Source: Eimeria necatrix
Taxonomy: Eukaryota; Apicomplexa; Conoidasida; Eucoccidiorida; Eimeriidae
Assembly (NCBI RefSeq): GCF_000499385.1
Contig: NW_013654560.1
Span: 1-17,500 of the forward strand
Length of the DNA stretch: 17,500 nucleotides
Reading direction: 5' to 3'
Shown: piece by piece, positions 9,032 through 17,100 of the stretch
How positions within the stretch are numbered: position 1 is the first letter of the stretch
How the letters are laid out: the number at the start of each line of letters is the position of its first letter
Program-made: the position numbers and the translations under genes
The notes under the pieces: model-generated
What the model saw: the letters and a program-made list of their open reading frames with translations, nothing else
Told to the model about the DNA's origin: nothing
The model's database searches: none

Positions 9032-9215
9032 CGGGTGTATGTACACCTGAAATTAGTTAAATTGGATTTAATTCGGGTGTATGTACACCTGAAATTAATT
9101 AAATTGGATTTAATTCGGGTGTATGTACACCTGAAATCAGTTAAATTGGATTTAATTCGGGTGTATGTACACCTGAAATTAATTAAATTGGATTTAATTC
9201 CGGTGTATGTACACC
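9032..9215. repeat. 42-bp tandem repeat carrying GGTGTATGTACACC
   Basis: Unit starts at 9032, 9074, 9116, 9158 and 9200, an exact 42-bp spacing: four full units and a partial fifth. Each unit begins CGGGTGTATGTACACC and continues with an AT-rich tail (TGAAATTAATTAAATTGG and so on). Because 42 is a multiple of three, the array is open as a repeated 14-residue peptide, but nothing else suggests coding. Confidence 0.93.
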
Positions 9216-9289
9216 TCTAAATTCAAATACACTTTTCGTTTTCATGCTGCAGAGCTCCAGTGTCTAGACACCCTCTCTCCTTGCGCGCT

Positions 9290-9332
9290 AGGGTTTAGCG
9301 TTTAGGGTTTAGGGTTTAGGGTTTAGGGTTTG
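9290..9332 (+). repeat. Telomere-like TTTAGGG array
   Basis: About six TTTAGGG units, one carrying TTTAGCG, in the G-rich orientation. An array of opposite orientation follows 47 bp later. Confidence 0.9.
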
Positions 9333-9378
9333 GACGCTGCAGCAAGTGTAGGCGCCGGCTGAAGGAGGGCCACCAGCA

Positions 9379-9454
9379 AACCCTAAACCCTAAACCCTGA
9401 ACCTTGACACTAAACTCTAAGCCTTAAACCCTAAACCCTAAACCCTAAACCCTA
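9379..9454 (-). repeat. Telomere-like CCCTAAA array, decayed in the middle
   Basis: CCCTAAA units flank a degenerate stretch (9399-9425, for example CCTTGACACTAAACTCTAAG). Together with 9290-9332 this forms a head-to-head inverted pair. Confidence 0.88.
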
Positions 9455-9540
9455 GCTGGCTGGCGCTGCTGCAGCACCAGAGCAGCAGCAAATGCATGCG
9501 CAGCAGCTCCGCTGGACACTAAAAAGCCCCAAAGGCTGGA

Positions 9541-10362
9541 AGCTGCTAGCTGCTAGCTAGCTGCAGCTAGCTAGCTCCTTGCTGCAGCTAGCTAGCTACT
9601 TGCTGCAGCTAGCTAGCTACTTGCTGCAGCTAGCTAGCTGCAGCCGGCTAGCCACAGCTAGCTAACCAGAGGCAACCAGCCCTAGCTAGCTAGCCACAGC
9701 TAGCTAGTCACAGCCAGCTAGCCATAGTTAGCTAGCCATGGCTGGCCGGCCACAGGCAGTTACACATGGCTAGCTAGCCGTAGCTAGCTAGCCATGGCTA
9801 GCTAGCCACAGCTACACAGCCACTGCTAGCTAGTCAGCGCTAGCCAGCCACGGCTAGCTAGCCGAAGTAAGCTAGCCGCGGCCAGCTGGTGGCAGCTAGC
9901 TAGGCGCAGCTAGCTAGCCACAGCAAGAGAGCCCCAGCTAGCTAGCTGCAGCTAGCTACCCACAGCATGAGGGCCCCAGCTAGCTAGCTGCAGCTAGCTA
10001 GCTGCAGCTAGCTAGGCTCCATTGGCAAGGCACAGCAAGGGAGCCACAACCAGTGAGCCACTCTCAGCCGCCAACAGCTAGCTAGCGGTAGCTAGCTAGC
10101 AGCAGCTAGCTAGCCATGGCTAGCTAGCCGCAGCCTGCTGGCAGCAGCCAGCTGGCAGGAGCCAGCTAGCCGCAGCTAGCTAGCCGCAGTTAGCTAGCCG
10201 CAGCTAACTAGCCGCAGCAGCAGCTAGCTAGCCGCAGCCCCAGCTAGCTAGCCGCAGCTAACTAGCCGCAGCAGCAGCTAGCTAGCCGCAGCCCCAGCTA
10301 GCTAGCCGCAGCCTCAGCTAGCTAGCCGCAGCCCCAGCTAGCTAGCTGCAGCTAGCTAGCTG
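9541..10362. repeat. CTAG-rich repeat (AGCTAGCTAGCCGCAG family)
   Basis: About 820 bp built from AGCTAGCTAGC cores separated by short spacers such as CGCAGC, CACAGC, CATGGC and CCCAGC. It is less regular to about 10140 and nearly a regular array from 10165 to 10345, where AGCTAGCTAGCCGCAG recurs. It has no sustained open frame, because CTAG puts TAG stops into the reading frames. Confidence 0.92.
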
Positions 10363-10457
10363 GGGGGCGGGGAGTGGGGTCGCTGTGGGGCCCCGCGGGC
10401 TTTGCATGCAGCAGCAAAGCAGCCCCAAGGGGGCCCCCCGGCCCAATTTCTTGACCA

Positions 10458-10586
10458 TTTGCTGCTGCTGCTGGGCCTTTCTGACTGTTTGCTGCTGCTG
10501 CTGCTGCTGGGCCTTTCTGACTGTTTGCTGCTGCTGCTGCTGCTGGGCCTTTCTGACCATTTGCTGCTGCTGCTGGGCCCCTCAGC
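10458..10586. repeat. 30/36-bp tandem repeat with CTG cores
   Basis: Units start at 10458, 10488, 10524 and 10560, each a TTTGCTGCTG.. core followed by GGGCCTTTCTGAC. Unit length varies in steps of CTG triplets. It is open in several frames on both strands, with no non-repetitive coding island, so I do not call a gene. Confidence 0.85.
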
Positions 10587-10666
10587 AGCAAATGGCGGCT
10601 GGGGGCCCTCCAAGGCCTGCTGCTCAGCAGCAGGTGTGGGGCCCCAGGTGTACAGACAGCTGCCGA

Positions 10667-10698
<32 letters not shown>

Positions 10699-10972
10699 AG
10701 CTGCTGCGCGCAGGCTGACTGTACACCTCAGCAGAGCCGGAAGCTGCAGCTGCTTCAGATTTTCACTTAAAATAAATCTAAATTTGTTTTAAATGGATCA
10801 AATTAAATGCATTTTATAAAAAAAGAAGAAAAAAGAAATAAATGCAGATTTTCGAAGCTGCAAAAGGGTACTGGGGGCCCCCGGGGGCCCCCTGGGGCGC
10901 CTGGGGGCCCCCAGGCGCCCCAGGGGGCCCCAGCTGCTGCTCTCCTGGGCCGGTCTTTTGGATGAGTGTACA
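10587..10972. other. Non-genic stretch upstream of the RRM gene
   Basis: Contains GGTGTACAGACAGC (10647-10660), a CTG run (10669-10699), a TGTACACC half-motif (near 10720), AT-rich sequence (10765-10850) and a GGGGGCCCCC patch (10873-10935). No coding evidence was seen. Confidence 0.55.
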
Positions 10973-11015
10973 AAACCCTAAACCCTAAACCCTGAACCCT
11001 AAACCCTAAACCCTA
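10973..11015 (-). repeat. Telomere-like CCCTAAA array upstream of the RRM gene
   Basis: About five to six CCCTAAA units, one reading CCCTGAA, about 225 bp before the proposed ATG at 11239. Confidence 0.9.
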
Positions 11016-11238
11016 GATCTTTAATTTGGGGCCCCGAGGCCCGCAGCGCCGCCTCTACAGTCGCTGGGGGCCCCAAGGGGCCCCCGAATCTGCAAAGGCG
11101 GGGGCCCCACGATCTTCCGCAGCAGCAGCAGGAACAGCAGCAACTGCAGCAGGAACAGGGGCAGCAGCAGCGGGGCTAGCAGCAGCAGCAGCAGCAGCAG
11201 GAGACGCTTCAGCTGGGGCGAGCAGCAGCAGCAGCAGA

Positions 11239-11344
11239 ATGCTGGTCCCTGGGGGCCTCCCGCTGCTGCTGCCCCCACTGGGGGCCCCCCCAAGGGCCAC
11301 CCTAGCGAATTGTCTCCGCTGCAGCAGCAGCAGAATCACCATCC

Positions 11345-11387
<43 letters not shown>

Positions 11388-11497
11388 TGTGCTGCCCTTT
11401 GGGGGCCCCCTGCGCCTGTCTGCTTCTCGCCTAAGGCATGTGCCCGGCGCCAGCCGCATGCGCTGGCCCTACCAGCCCCCTGCTGCTGCTGCTGCTG

Positions 11498-11530
<33 letters not shown>

Positions 11531-11986
11531 ACTGGAGAGAGATTGTGCGAGTGCCCCTCAGGAGTCCAGACACTGGAGAGCCCATTGACTGGCTCAACGA
11601 GGCCCCAAAGTCCCTGTAAGTCACCCCACACACTAGGGGGCCCCCTTGGGCCCCAGGGGGCCCCCCTGGGCCCCAGGGGGCCCCCTTGGGCCTCAGGGGG
11701 CCCCATTGAGGTTCTGAGTGGTCTTAGAGGGGACTTTTAAAGCTTTAGGGGGCCCCAGGGGAGACTCTTAAGTAGTTAAGGGGTCTAAAGGGCTCTAGGG
11801 GGCCCCCTGGTACCCTAGGGGGCCCCCTGGTACCCTAGGGGGCCCCCTGGTACCCTAGGGGGCCCCCTGGTACCCTAGGGGGCCCCCTGGTACCCTAGGG
11901 GTCTGTTGGGGCCCCAGTTGGGTGTTGGAGGCCCCCAGGACGTGCGCTGCTGCCGCTGCTGCTGCTGCCGCCGCCGCTGCTGCTGC

Positions 11987-12036
<50 letters not shown>

Positions 12037-12523
12037 AGGGTGGAAGGAGCTGCTGCTGCTGAAGAAGTGGTGGAAATAAAAAACTTGCCGATGGGGAAAA
12101 CCCCACAGTTCCTTCAAGAGAGGTTGGCGAGGGTTTTGAGTCGCTGCGGAGGTGTACGTACACCCCACGTGCTGCAGCACACTCGCGACCCTTTCCAGCC
12201 CCAAGGCAGCGCCTACGTCGCCTTCGCAGAGTCCGCAAACCCTAAACCCTAAACCCTAAACCCTAAACCCTAAACCCTAAACCCTAAACCCTAAACCCTT
12301 TCCAGCCCCAAGGCAGCGCCTACGTCGCCTTCGCAGAGTCCGCAAACCCTAAACCCTAAACCCTACACCCTAAACCCTAAACGCTCTTTGGCTCGAGGGG
12401 GCTGCTTACGTCTCTTACCTCGAGTCCGCAAACCCTAAACCCTAAACCCTAAACCCTAATCCTAGACTCCCCGCTCTGGCTACACTTGCTGCCGCAGCGT
12501 AGCCTTCGCAGTCAGTTTCCCCC

Positions 12524-12572
<49 letters not shown>

Positions 12573-13549
12573 AGCCGCGCTGCTGCGCTGCGGGCCGTGC
12601 GGCTGCCGCTGCGGCTTCCGGTGTCTCTACACTCCCGCGTGCTGCAGCTGCAGCACGTGGCTTCTGGCTGCTGCAGCGACGAGGTGTACATACACCGCAA
12701 ACTGGACGCGAACAGAAACATTCTTTTTCTCGCCAGGCCAGTCTTTTCCTCTTTTGTTTATTTGCCATTTTATTTAATTTAAAATGCATTTTAAATAATT
12801 TGCCATTTTATTTTATTTAAAATGCATTTTAAATTACATTTAAAAATATTTAAATGCTTTTTAATCTTTTCCAATTATTTAAATGTGTTGCATTCAATTC
12901 TGCGCTCTGTGGCGGGGCGATTTCGCCAAGTCTGAGGTGCGGGTTTAGGGTTTAGGGTTTAGGGTTTAGGGTTTAGAGTTTAGGGTTTAGGGTTTAGGGT
13001 TTAGGGTTTAGGGTTTGCAGGCAAATGTACGTGGCGCTCTGCCGCGAGGGGACCCCCATGACGATTTCTGCTTTATGTCAGCGGGCTTTAGTTCGGCCCC
13101 TTTTCGAGGAGCGATCGATCCCGCTCCTTGGGGATCGATCGATCCCAGCTCCCGGGGATCGATCGATCCCAGCCTCAGGGGATCGATCGATCCCAGCCTT
13201 AGGGGATCGATCGATCCCAGCTCCTGGGGATCGATCGATCCCAGCTCCTGGGGATCGATCGATCCCAGCTCCTGGGGATCGATCGATCCCAGGTGGTGGG
13301 GATCGATTGATCCCAGTCCTTAGAGAGCGATGGACCCCACACGGGTGGGATCGATCGACCCCACACGGGTGGGATCGATGGATCCCCGGGAGCTGGGATC
13401 GATCGATCCCCAGGAGCTGGGATCGATCGATCCCACACTCCCGAAGGGCCTGGAGGGAGGCCCGCAGCTGCGTCGCTCTTGTCTTTGGCTCTTGGCAAAA
13501 CTTCTTAGCAGCAGAACCTTTCAACGAACTCTTCCTCGTTCTCAACGGT

Positions 13550-13605
<56 letters not shown>

Positions 13606-13715
13606 ACAGCAGCAGGCGCTGCTGCTGCAGAGAAGCAGCAGCAGCTGCTGCTGCTGCGAAAAAACAGAAGTATAAAAGGCAGACACGGCGGGCGGGCCTC
13701 CTTCAAATTACTCAT

Positions 13716-13765
<50 letters not shown>

Positions 13766-13837
13766 GCATGTCCACTCAGGTGACAAGAAGAGCAGCAGCG
13801 ACAGCGCCTCCACTGCCGACACAACAGCAGCAGCAGC

Positions 13838-13878
<41 letters not shown>

Positions 13879-14304
13879 TGCTGCTGGCTCCGCGGTTGGT
13901 GGCTCCCGAGCAGCTAGATGTGCTGCTGAAAAGAGGCAGCAGGCTGCTGCACCGCAAGCTGGAGGCGGAGCTGTCTGTACACTGGAGAGAGGGGAAGCCC
14001 GAGCTGCCAGAGTGAGGCTTGGGTGCTGCTGCTGCTGCTGCTGTAGCTGCTGCTGCTGCAGCCGCTGCTGCTGATGTAGCTGCTGCCGCTGCAGTCGCTG
14101 CTGCTGCTGCTGTAGCTGCTGCTGCTGTAGCTGCTGCTGTAGCTGCTGCTGCTGCTGTAGCTGCTGCTGCTGCTGTAGCTGCTGCTGCTGCTGTAGCTGC
14201 TGCTGCTGCTGTAGCTGTTGCTGCTCCCGCACTAGCTGGTGCTGCGACGGCGGCTCAGCAGCCGAAAAAGGCGGCCTCCAGAGTTGCTGGGTGCCGCTGC
14301 TGCC

Positions 14305-14357
<53 letters not shown>

Positions 14358-14514
14358 TGCAGTGAGACAAAGAAGCAAATTGACCGCTGGCTGCACAAAG
14401 AGCCACTGCCTGAAGAACTGCAGACATGGTCCCGCAGCAAGGACTTCTACAAGTAAGACGCTGTGCTGCTGCTCTTGCTGCTGCAGCTGCTGCTACTGCT
14501 GCTGCTGCTGCTCT

Positions 14515-14545
<31 letters not shown>

Positions 14546-14750
14546 GCTGAGGACTGCGTCTCTTTTGTTTCTTTGTGTCTCCAGAATCCACGATGAAAGA
14601 CACCAGTTTAAATTGAGGCTTCGAAAAGAAAGAAAAAAAGCTGAGCTGCAGCGCCGGCTGCAGCTGGCAGCAGCAAAACGGCTAGCGGAGCAGCAGCAGC
14701 AGCAGCAGGAGCAGCAGCAGCTGCTGCTGCGGCGGCAGCAGCCGCTGTAG
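11239..14750 (+). CDS. RRM-domain protein, seven proposed exons, about 581 aa
   Basis: Proposed exons: 11239-11615, 12039-12230, 12575-12736, 13021-13547, 13780-14011, 14363-14452, 14585-14750 (TAG stop 14748-14750). They total 1746 nt, a multiple of three, and every junction keeps phase. The leader (11239 to about 11500) has Arg and Ser but no acidic residue, which could be an organelle transit peptide. Then come DWREIVRVPLRSPDTGEPID and an RRM: RNP2-like VEIKNLP, helix PQFLQERLARVLSRC, RNP1-like GSAYVAFA, helix 2 AAALRAVRLPLRLP and final strand RVLQLQHV, split by an intron straight after RNP1. Later parts include MYVALCREGTPMTISALC, an in-frame octapeptide repeat, AEPFNELFLVLNG, RLVAPEQLDVLLKRGSRLLH, QIDRWLHKEPLPEELQTW, and a basic tail HDERHQFKLRLRKERKK running into Gln-rich coiled coil. 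An RNA-binding role is inferred from the RRM; I do not recognise the family. The weakest points are the ATG choice and the GC-AG junction at 12736. Confidence 0.72.
11636..11715. repeat. GC-rich 20-bp repeat
   Basis: Three to four units of GGGGGCCCCCTTGGGCCCCA-like sequence spaced at 20 bp, starting 20 bp after the exon donor CT|GTAAGT at 11615/11616. It has the same period as the array at 11801 but a different sequence. Confidence 0.85.
11801..11900. repeat. 20-bp tandem repeat, five units
   Basis: Five near-perfect copies of GGCCCCCTGGTACCCTAGGG, each a mostly palindromic unit containing GGTACC and CCTAGG. It lies in the first intron of the RRM gene (11616-12038). Confidence 0.95.
12189..12240 (+). 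repeat. RNP1 exon-end copy 1 (the coding copy)
   Basis: A 52-bp segment, from CCCTTTCCAGCC to GAGTCCGCAAAC, covering the 3' end of the RRM exon and its donor. It is repeated exactly at 12296-12347. Confidence 0.9.
12237..12298 (-). repeat. Telomere-like CCCTAAA array inside the RRM intron
   Basis: Eight to nine CCCTAAA units between exon-end copies 1 and 2. Further arrays follow copy 2 (12344-12381) and copy 3 (12431-12464). Confidence 0.92.
12296..12435 (+). pseudogene. Duplicated RRM exon ends (copies 2 and 3), non-coding
   Basis: Copy 2 (12296-12347) is identical to 12189-12240. A diverged copy 3 ends at about 12435 and still reads GAAYVSYLESAN, an RNP1-like string, in one frame. Each copy is followed by CCCTAAA units. 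They sit in the proposed intron 12231-12574 and lack the rest of the RRM. A possible fourth, weaker trace lies near 12495-12515 (TAGCCTTCGCAGTC). Confidence 0.75.
12741..12940. other. AT-rich intron sequence in the RRM gene
   Basis: T- and A-rich DNA with repeated TTTAAAATGCATTTTAAAT palindromes (about 12776-12835). No coding signal was seen. Confidence 0.6.
12943..13017 (+). repeat. Telomere-like TTTAGGG array abutting a splice acceptor
   Basis: Eleven or so TTTAGGG units (one TTTAGAG). The final unit runs into TTTGCAG|G, the proposed acceptor for the exon at 13021, so the array takes the place of the usual pyrimidine-rich tract. Confidence 0.88.
13113..13434. repeat. 24-bp GATCGATCGATC minisatellite
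   Basis: GATCGATC cores begin at 13133, 13157, 13181, 13205, 13229, 13253, 13277, 13301, 13349, 13373, 13397 and 13421, an exact 24-bp grid with one decayed unit near 13325. A shortened first unit lies at 13113. In the RRM gene frame it encodes an eight-residue repeat of the GDRSIPAP type. The non-palindromic spacer changes from CCCAGCTCCTGGG-like to GGGTGGGATCGA/GAGCTGGG-like after about 13340, so the two halves are partly inverted relative to each other. Confidence 0.93.
14012..14362 (+). other. CTG-rich intron with GCTGTAGCTG units
   Basis: An intron (GTGAGG donor, TTGCTGCAG acceptor) holding 14028-14230, where CTG runs are punctuated by TAG as in CTGCTGCTGCTGTAGCTG, spaced at 15-18 bp, and a pure CTG run at about 14307-14352. 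Confidence 0.75.
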
Positions 14751-14894
14751 CAGCAGCTGTGCTGCCGATCCTGCTCAGTGGCCTAGTCGCTGGAACCGCT
14801 GCAGCAGCAGCAGCAGCAATAAGCTGCAGCAGTAGCAGCAGCAGCAAGCTGCAGCAGCAGAGACGGCGTGCTGCCCCCGAGAGGCCTAGGGTTT

Positions 14895-14927
<33 letters not shown>

Positions 14928-15000
14928 TTATTGATACTGAGATAGTAACTAACTCAGCTGCAGCGTAGACGGCGGGCAGCACTTCTGTCTTTCCATTGCC

Positions 15001-15305
15001 CAAACCCTAAACCCTAAACCCTAAACCCTAAACCCTAAGCTCTGAGTCCAGACGAACAAATGCGGCGACGATAGAGACGGACTTCGGCAGCCAAACCCTA
15101 AACCCTAAACTCCAGCAGTTGTAACGAGACACTAAACCCTAAACCCTAAACCCTAAACCCTAGGGGTGGCGGAGGACCGCTGAGCTGTGGAGCGCAGCTC
15201 GCTGAATAGATCGGCCAAACCCTAAACCCTCAAAAACCCTGGGTCCTAAACCCTCAGGAATCCTAAACCCTAAACCCTCGCGGCCCCCAGCCCTAAACCC
15301 TAGGG
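15001..15305 (-). repeat. Telomere-like CCCTAAA arrays, C-rich orientation
   Basis: Blocks of CCCTAAA at 15001-15038, 15093-15109 and 15131-15162, then decayed, spaced copies to 15302 separated by short unique pieces. Confidence 0.9.
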
Positions 15306-15391
15306 CGCTGCACGCCCGGGGCTTTGGGGTTTGCTGAGGGTCTAGAGTTTTAATTAGGGTTTGTGTTTCTTTTGTCGTTGCATTTAGTCGC

Positions 15392-15550
15392 AAGGGTTTA
15401 GGGTTTAGGGTTTAGGGTCTAGGGTTTAGTTTTAGGGTTTAGACTCGCAGCCCCGCACGGCTTGGCAGCAGCAGCTGCGCCCTCCTTTGTCGTGCAGCGC
15501 TTGGGTGTAGGGTTTAGGGTTTAGGGTTTAGGGTTTAGGGTTTAGGGTTT
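15392..15550 (+). repeat. Telomere-like TTTAGGG arrays, G-rich orientation
   Basis: Blocks at 15392-15442 and 15507-15550 in the opposite orientation to the preceding arrays. Confidence 0.9.
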
Positions 15551-15854
15551 TGAGTGCGTCAGCGCAGCCATTGGTGGGGCTCGAATCCCGAAGCTGTGTT
15601 TCCTAAACCCTAAACCCTAAACCCTCGGAGCCTCGGGGCCCCTGCAGCGTGGGGCCGCGCCCCGCAGCTGCTGCTGCTGCATGCGTTGCTGCTGCTGCTG
15701 CTGCCTTCTGTTTTCTTTTGTCTTCTTTTAAAGAACAATTTTTGCTGCTGGACTTTGTGGGGTTTGTGGGAGCTGCCTGTACACCCCAGACGCCTGCTGC
15801 CGGAGGTAGCAGCAACGCTCGCCGATCCCGCTGCTGCTGCTGCTGCTGCTGCTC

Positions 15855-15885
<31 letters not shown>

Positions 15886-15989
15886 AGCTCTTTTGCTGCT
15901 GTGAGGGAGCGCCCAAACGAGAACAGAAGCCCTCAGCTAGCGGTTGGGGCCTTGAGGAGCGCGGGCTGTGGGGATTCTGCTGCAAGTGC

Positions 15990-16034
15990 CTAGGGTTTAG
16001 GGTTTAGGGTTTAGGGTTTAGGGTTTAGGGTTTG
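15990..16034 (+). repeat. Telomere-like TTTAGGG array just upstream of the importin start codon
   Basis: About six TTTAGGG units ending TTTAGGGTTTGTCGACT, with the ATG of the importin gene at 16041. If transcription starts further upstream, the array forms part of the 5' UTR. Confidence 0.9.
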
Positions 16035-16040
16035 TCGACT

Positions 16041-16438
16041 ATGGCGGGCGCCCCGACACAGCAGCAGCAGCAGCAGCAGCTGCGGCAGCTGCTGGAGGCC
16101 TCCCTGGAGCCCTCGACGGCGAAAGCTGCTTCCGAGCAGATCCGCCAGCTGCTGCAGCAGCAGCAGCAGGAGCAGCAGCAAACTGTTTATTTGCTGCTGG
16201 CAGATGAAGCCCTCAGGGGGGAAAAGGAAGAGCTGCGGCAGCTTGCTGCTGTGCTGCTGCGCCGCAAAGCAGCCAAAGCCTTCAGCTGCATGCAGCCCAG
16301 CCAGCAGGTGCGCGCTTCTAGGGTTTAGGGTTTAGGGTTTAGGGTTTAGGGTTTAGGGTTTAGGGTTTGGCTTCCCCCGCCTTCTCCCCTTCCCCCCCTC
16401 CACACGAAGCCCTCGCCCCGCTCACGCCTCCGCTCCCC

Positions 16439-16507
<69 letters not shown>

Positions 16508-16667
16508 AGTCGGAGTTTACGGAGTCTCTGGTGCAGCGGCTGGGGGCCGAAGCTTCCAAACCCGTGAGGGTTTCTCTCTGTCACCTTTTGGCTGCTTTGC
16601 TGCGGCTGCCGCAATTCGACGAGGCGAAGACACGACACGTGCTGCAGCTGCTGGCGGCGCCGCTGCT

Positions 16668-16714
<47 letters not shown>

Positions 16715-16991
16715 TGCAGCAGCTCCAAGTTGCTGCTGTCGAAGTCTTCGCCGCTTACGTCGACAGCGGCGACGGCGCAGAGGCTTTCTTCGACGAGCTC
16801 GTCCACATCTTCACAGAAGGTAAAATTAAATTAATTAAATTAATTTAATTTAATTAAATTAATTAAATTAAATTAATTAAATTAATTAAATTAAATTAAT
16901 AATTAATTAATCAGTCTAATTAATCAATTAATTAATCAATTAAGTTAATTAATTGAACTAGTTGATCAAATAGTTCGCTTCGCGCAGTCGT

Positions 16992-17042
<51 letters not shown>

Positions 17043-17064
17043 TTAGCCAAGTACTTGATTTCGC

Positions 17065-17100
<36 letters not shown>

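Larger units (their letters stand above)
12063..12655 (+). other. RRM fold of the 11239-14750 protein, interrupted by a telomere-repeat intron
   Basis: Beta 1/RNP2 VEIKNLP begins near 12070. RNP1 GSAYVAFA lies at about 12207-12230, and the exon stops right after it at GA|GTCCGC (12230/12231). The second half resumes at 12575 after CTGCTCAG|, phase 2, with RAAALRAVRLP as helix 2 and RVLQLQ as the last strand. The intron (12231-12574) contains telomere-like arrays, partial copies of the RNP1 exon end, and a CTG run. Confidence 0.65.
14751..16040. other. Intergenic region dominated by telomere-like arrays
   Basis: After the RRM gene stop come CAG-rich sequence (to about 14930), then CCCTAAA arrays (15001-15038, 15093-15109, 15131-15162, 15217-15302 interrupted), TTTAGGG arrays (15392-15442, 15507-15550), CCCTAAA again (15603-15626), CTG-rich sequence (15665-15900) and a last TTTAGGG array (15990-16034). 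Short unique spacers such as 15443-15506 and 15627-15660 show no recognised motif. No gene is supported. Confidence 0.7.

Noticed and set aside
9032..9215. CRISPR array
   Set aside because: The whole 42-bp unit repeats, so there are no unique spacers, and the genome is eukaryotic.
9035..9220. Open frame through the 42-bp array (repeated VYVHLK)
   Set aside because: The frame is open only because 42 is a multiple of three; there is no start context, flanking exon or non-repeat sequence.
10342..10792. Gene over the 30/36-bp repeat (open frames on both strands)
   Set aside because: All open frames derive from the repeat and CTG runs; there is no splice-consistent or conserved segment.
15572..15602. 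tRNA T-arm look-alike (GGGGCTCGAATCCCG)
   Set aside because: No matching D-arm, anticodon arm or acceptor stem can be found; upstream is telomere-like repeat.
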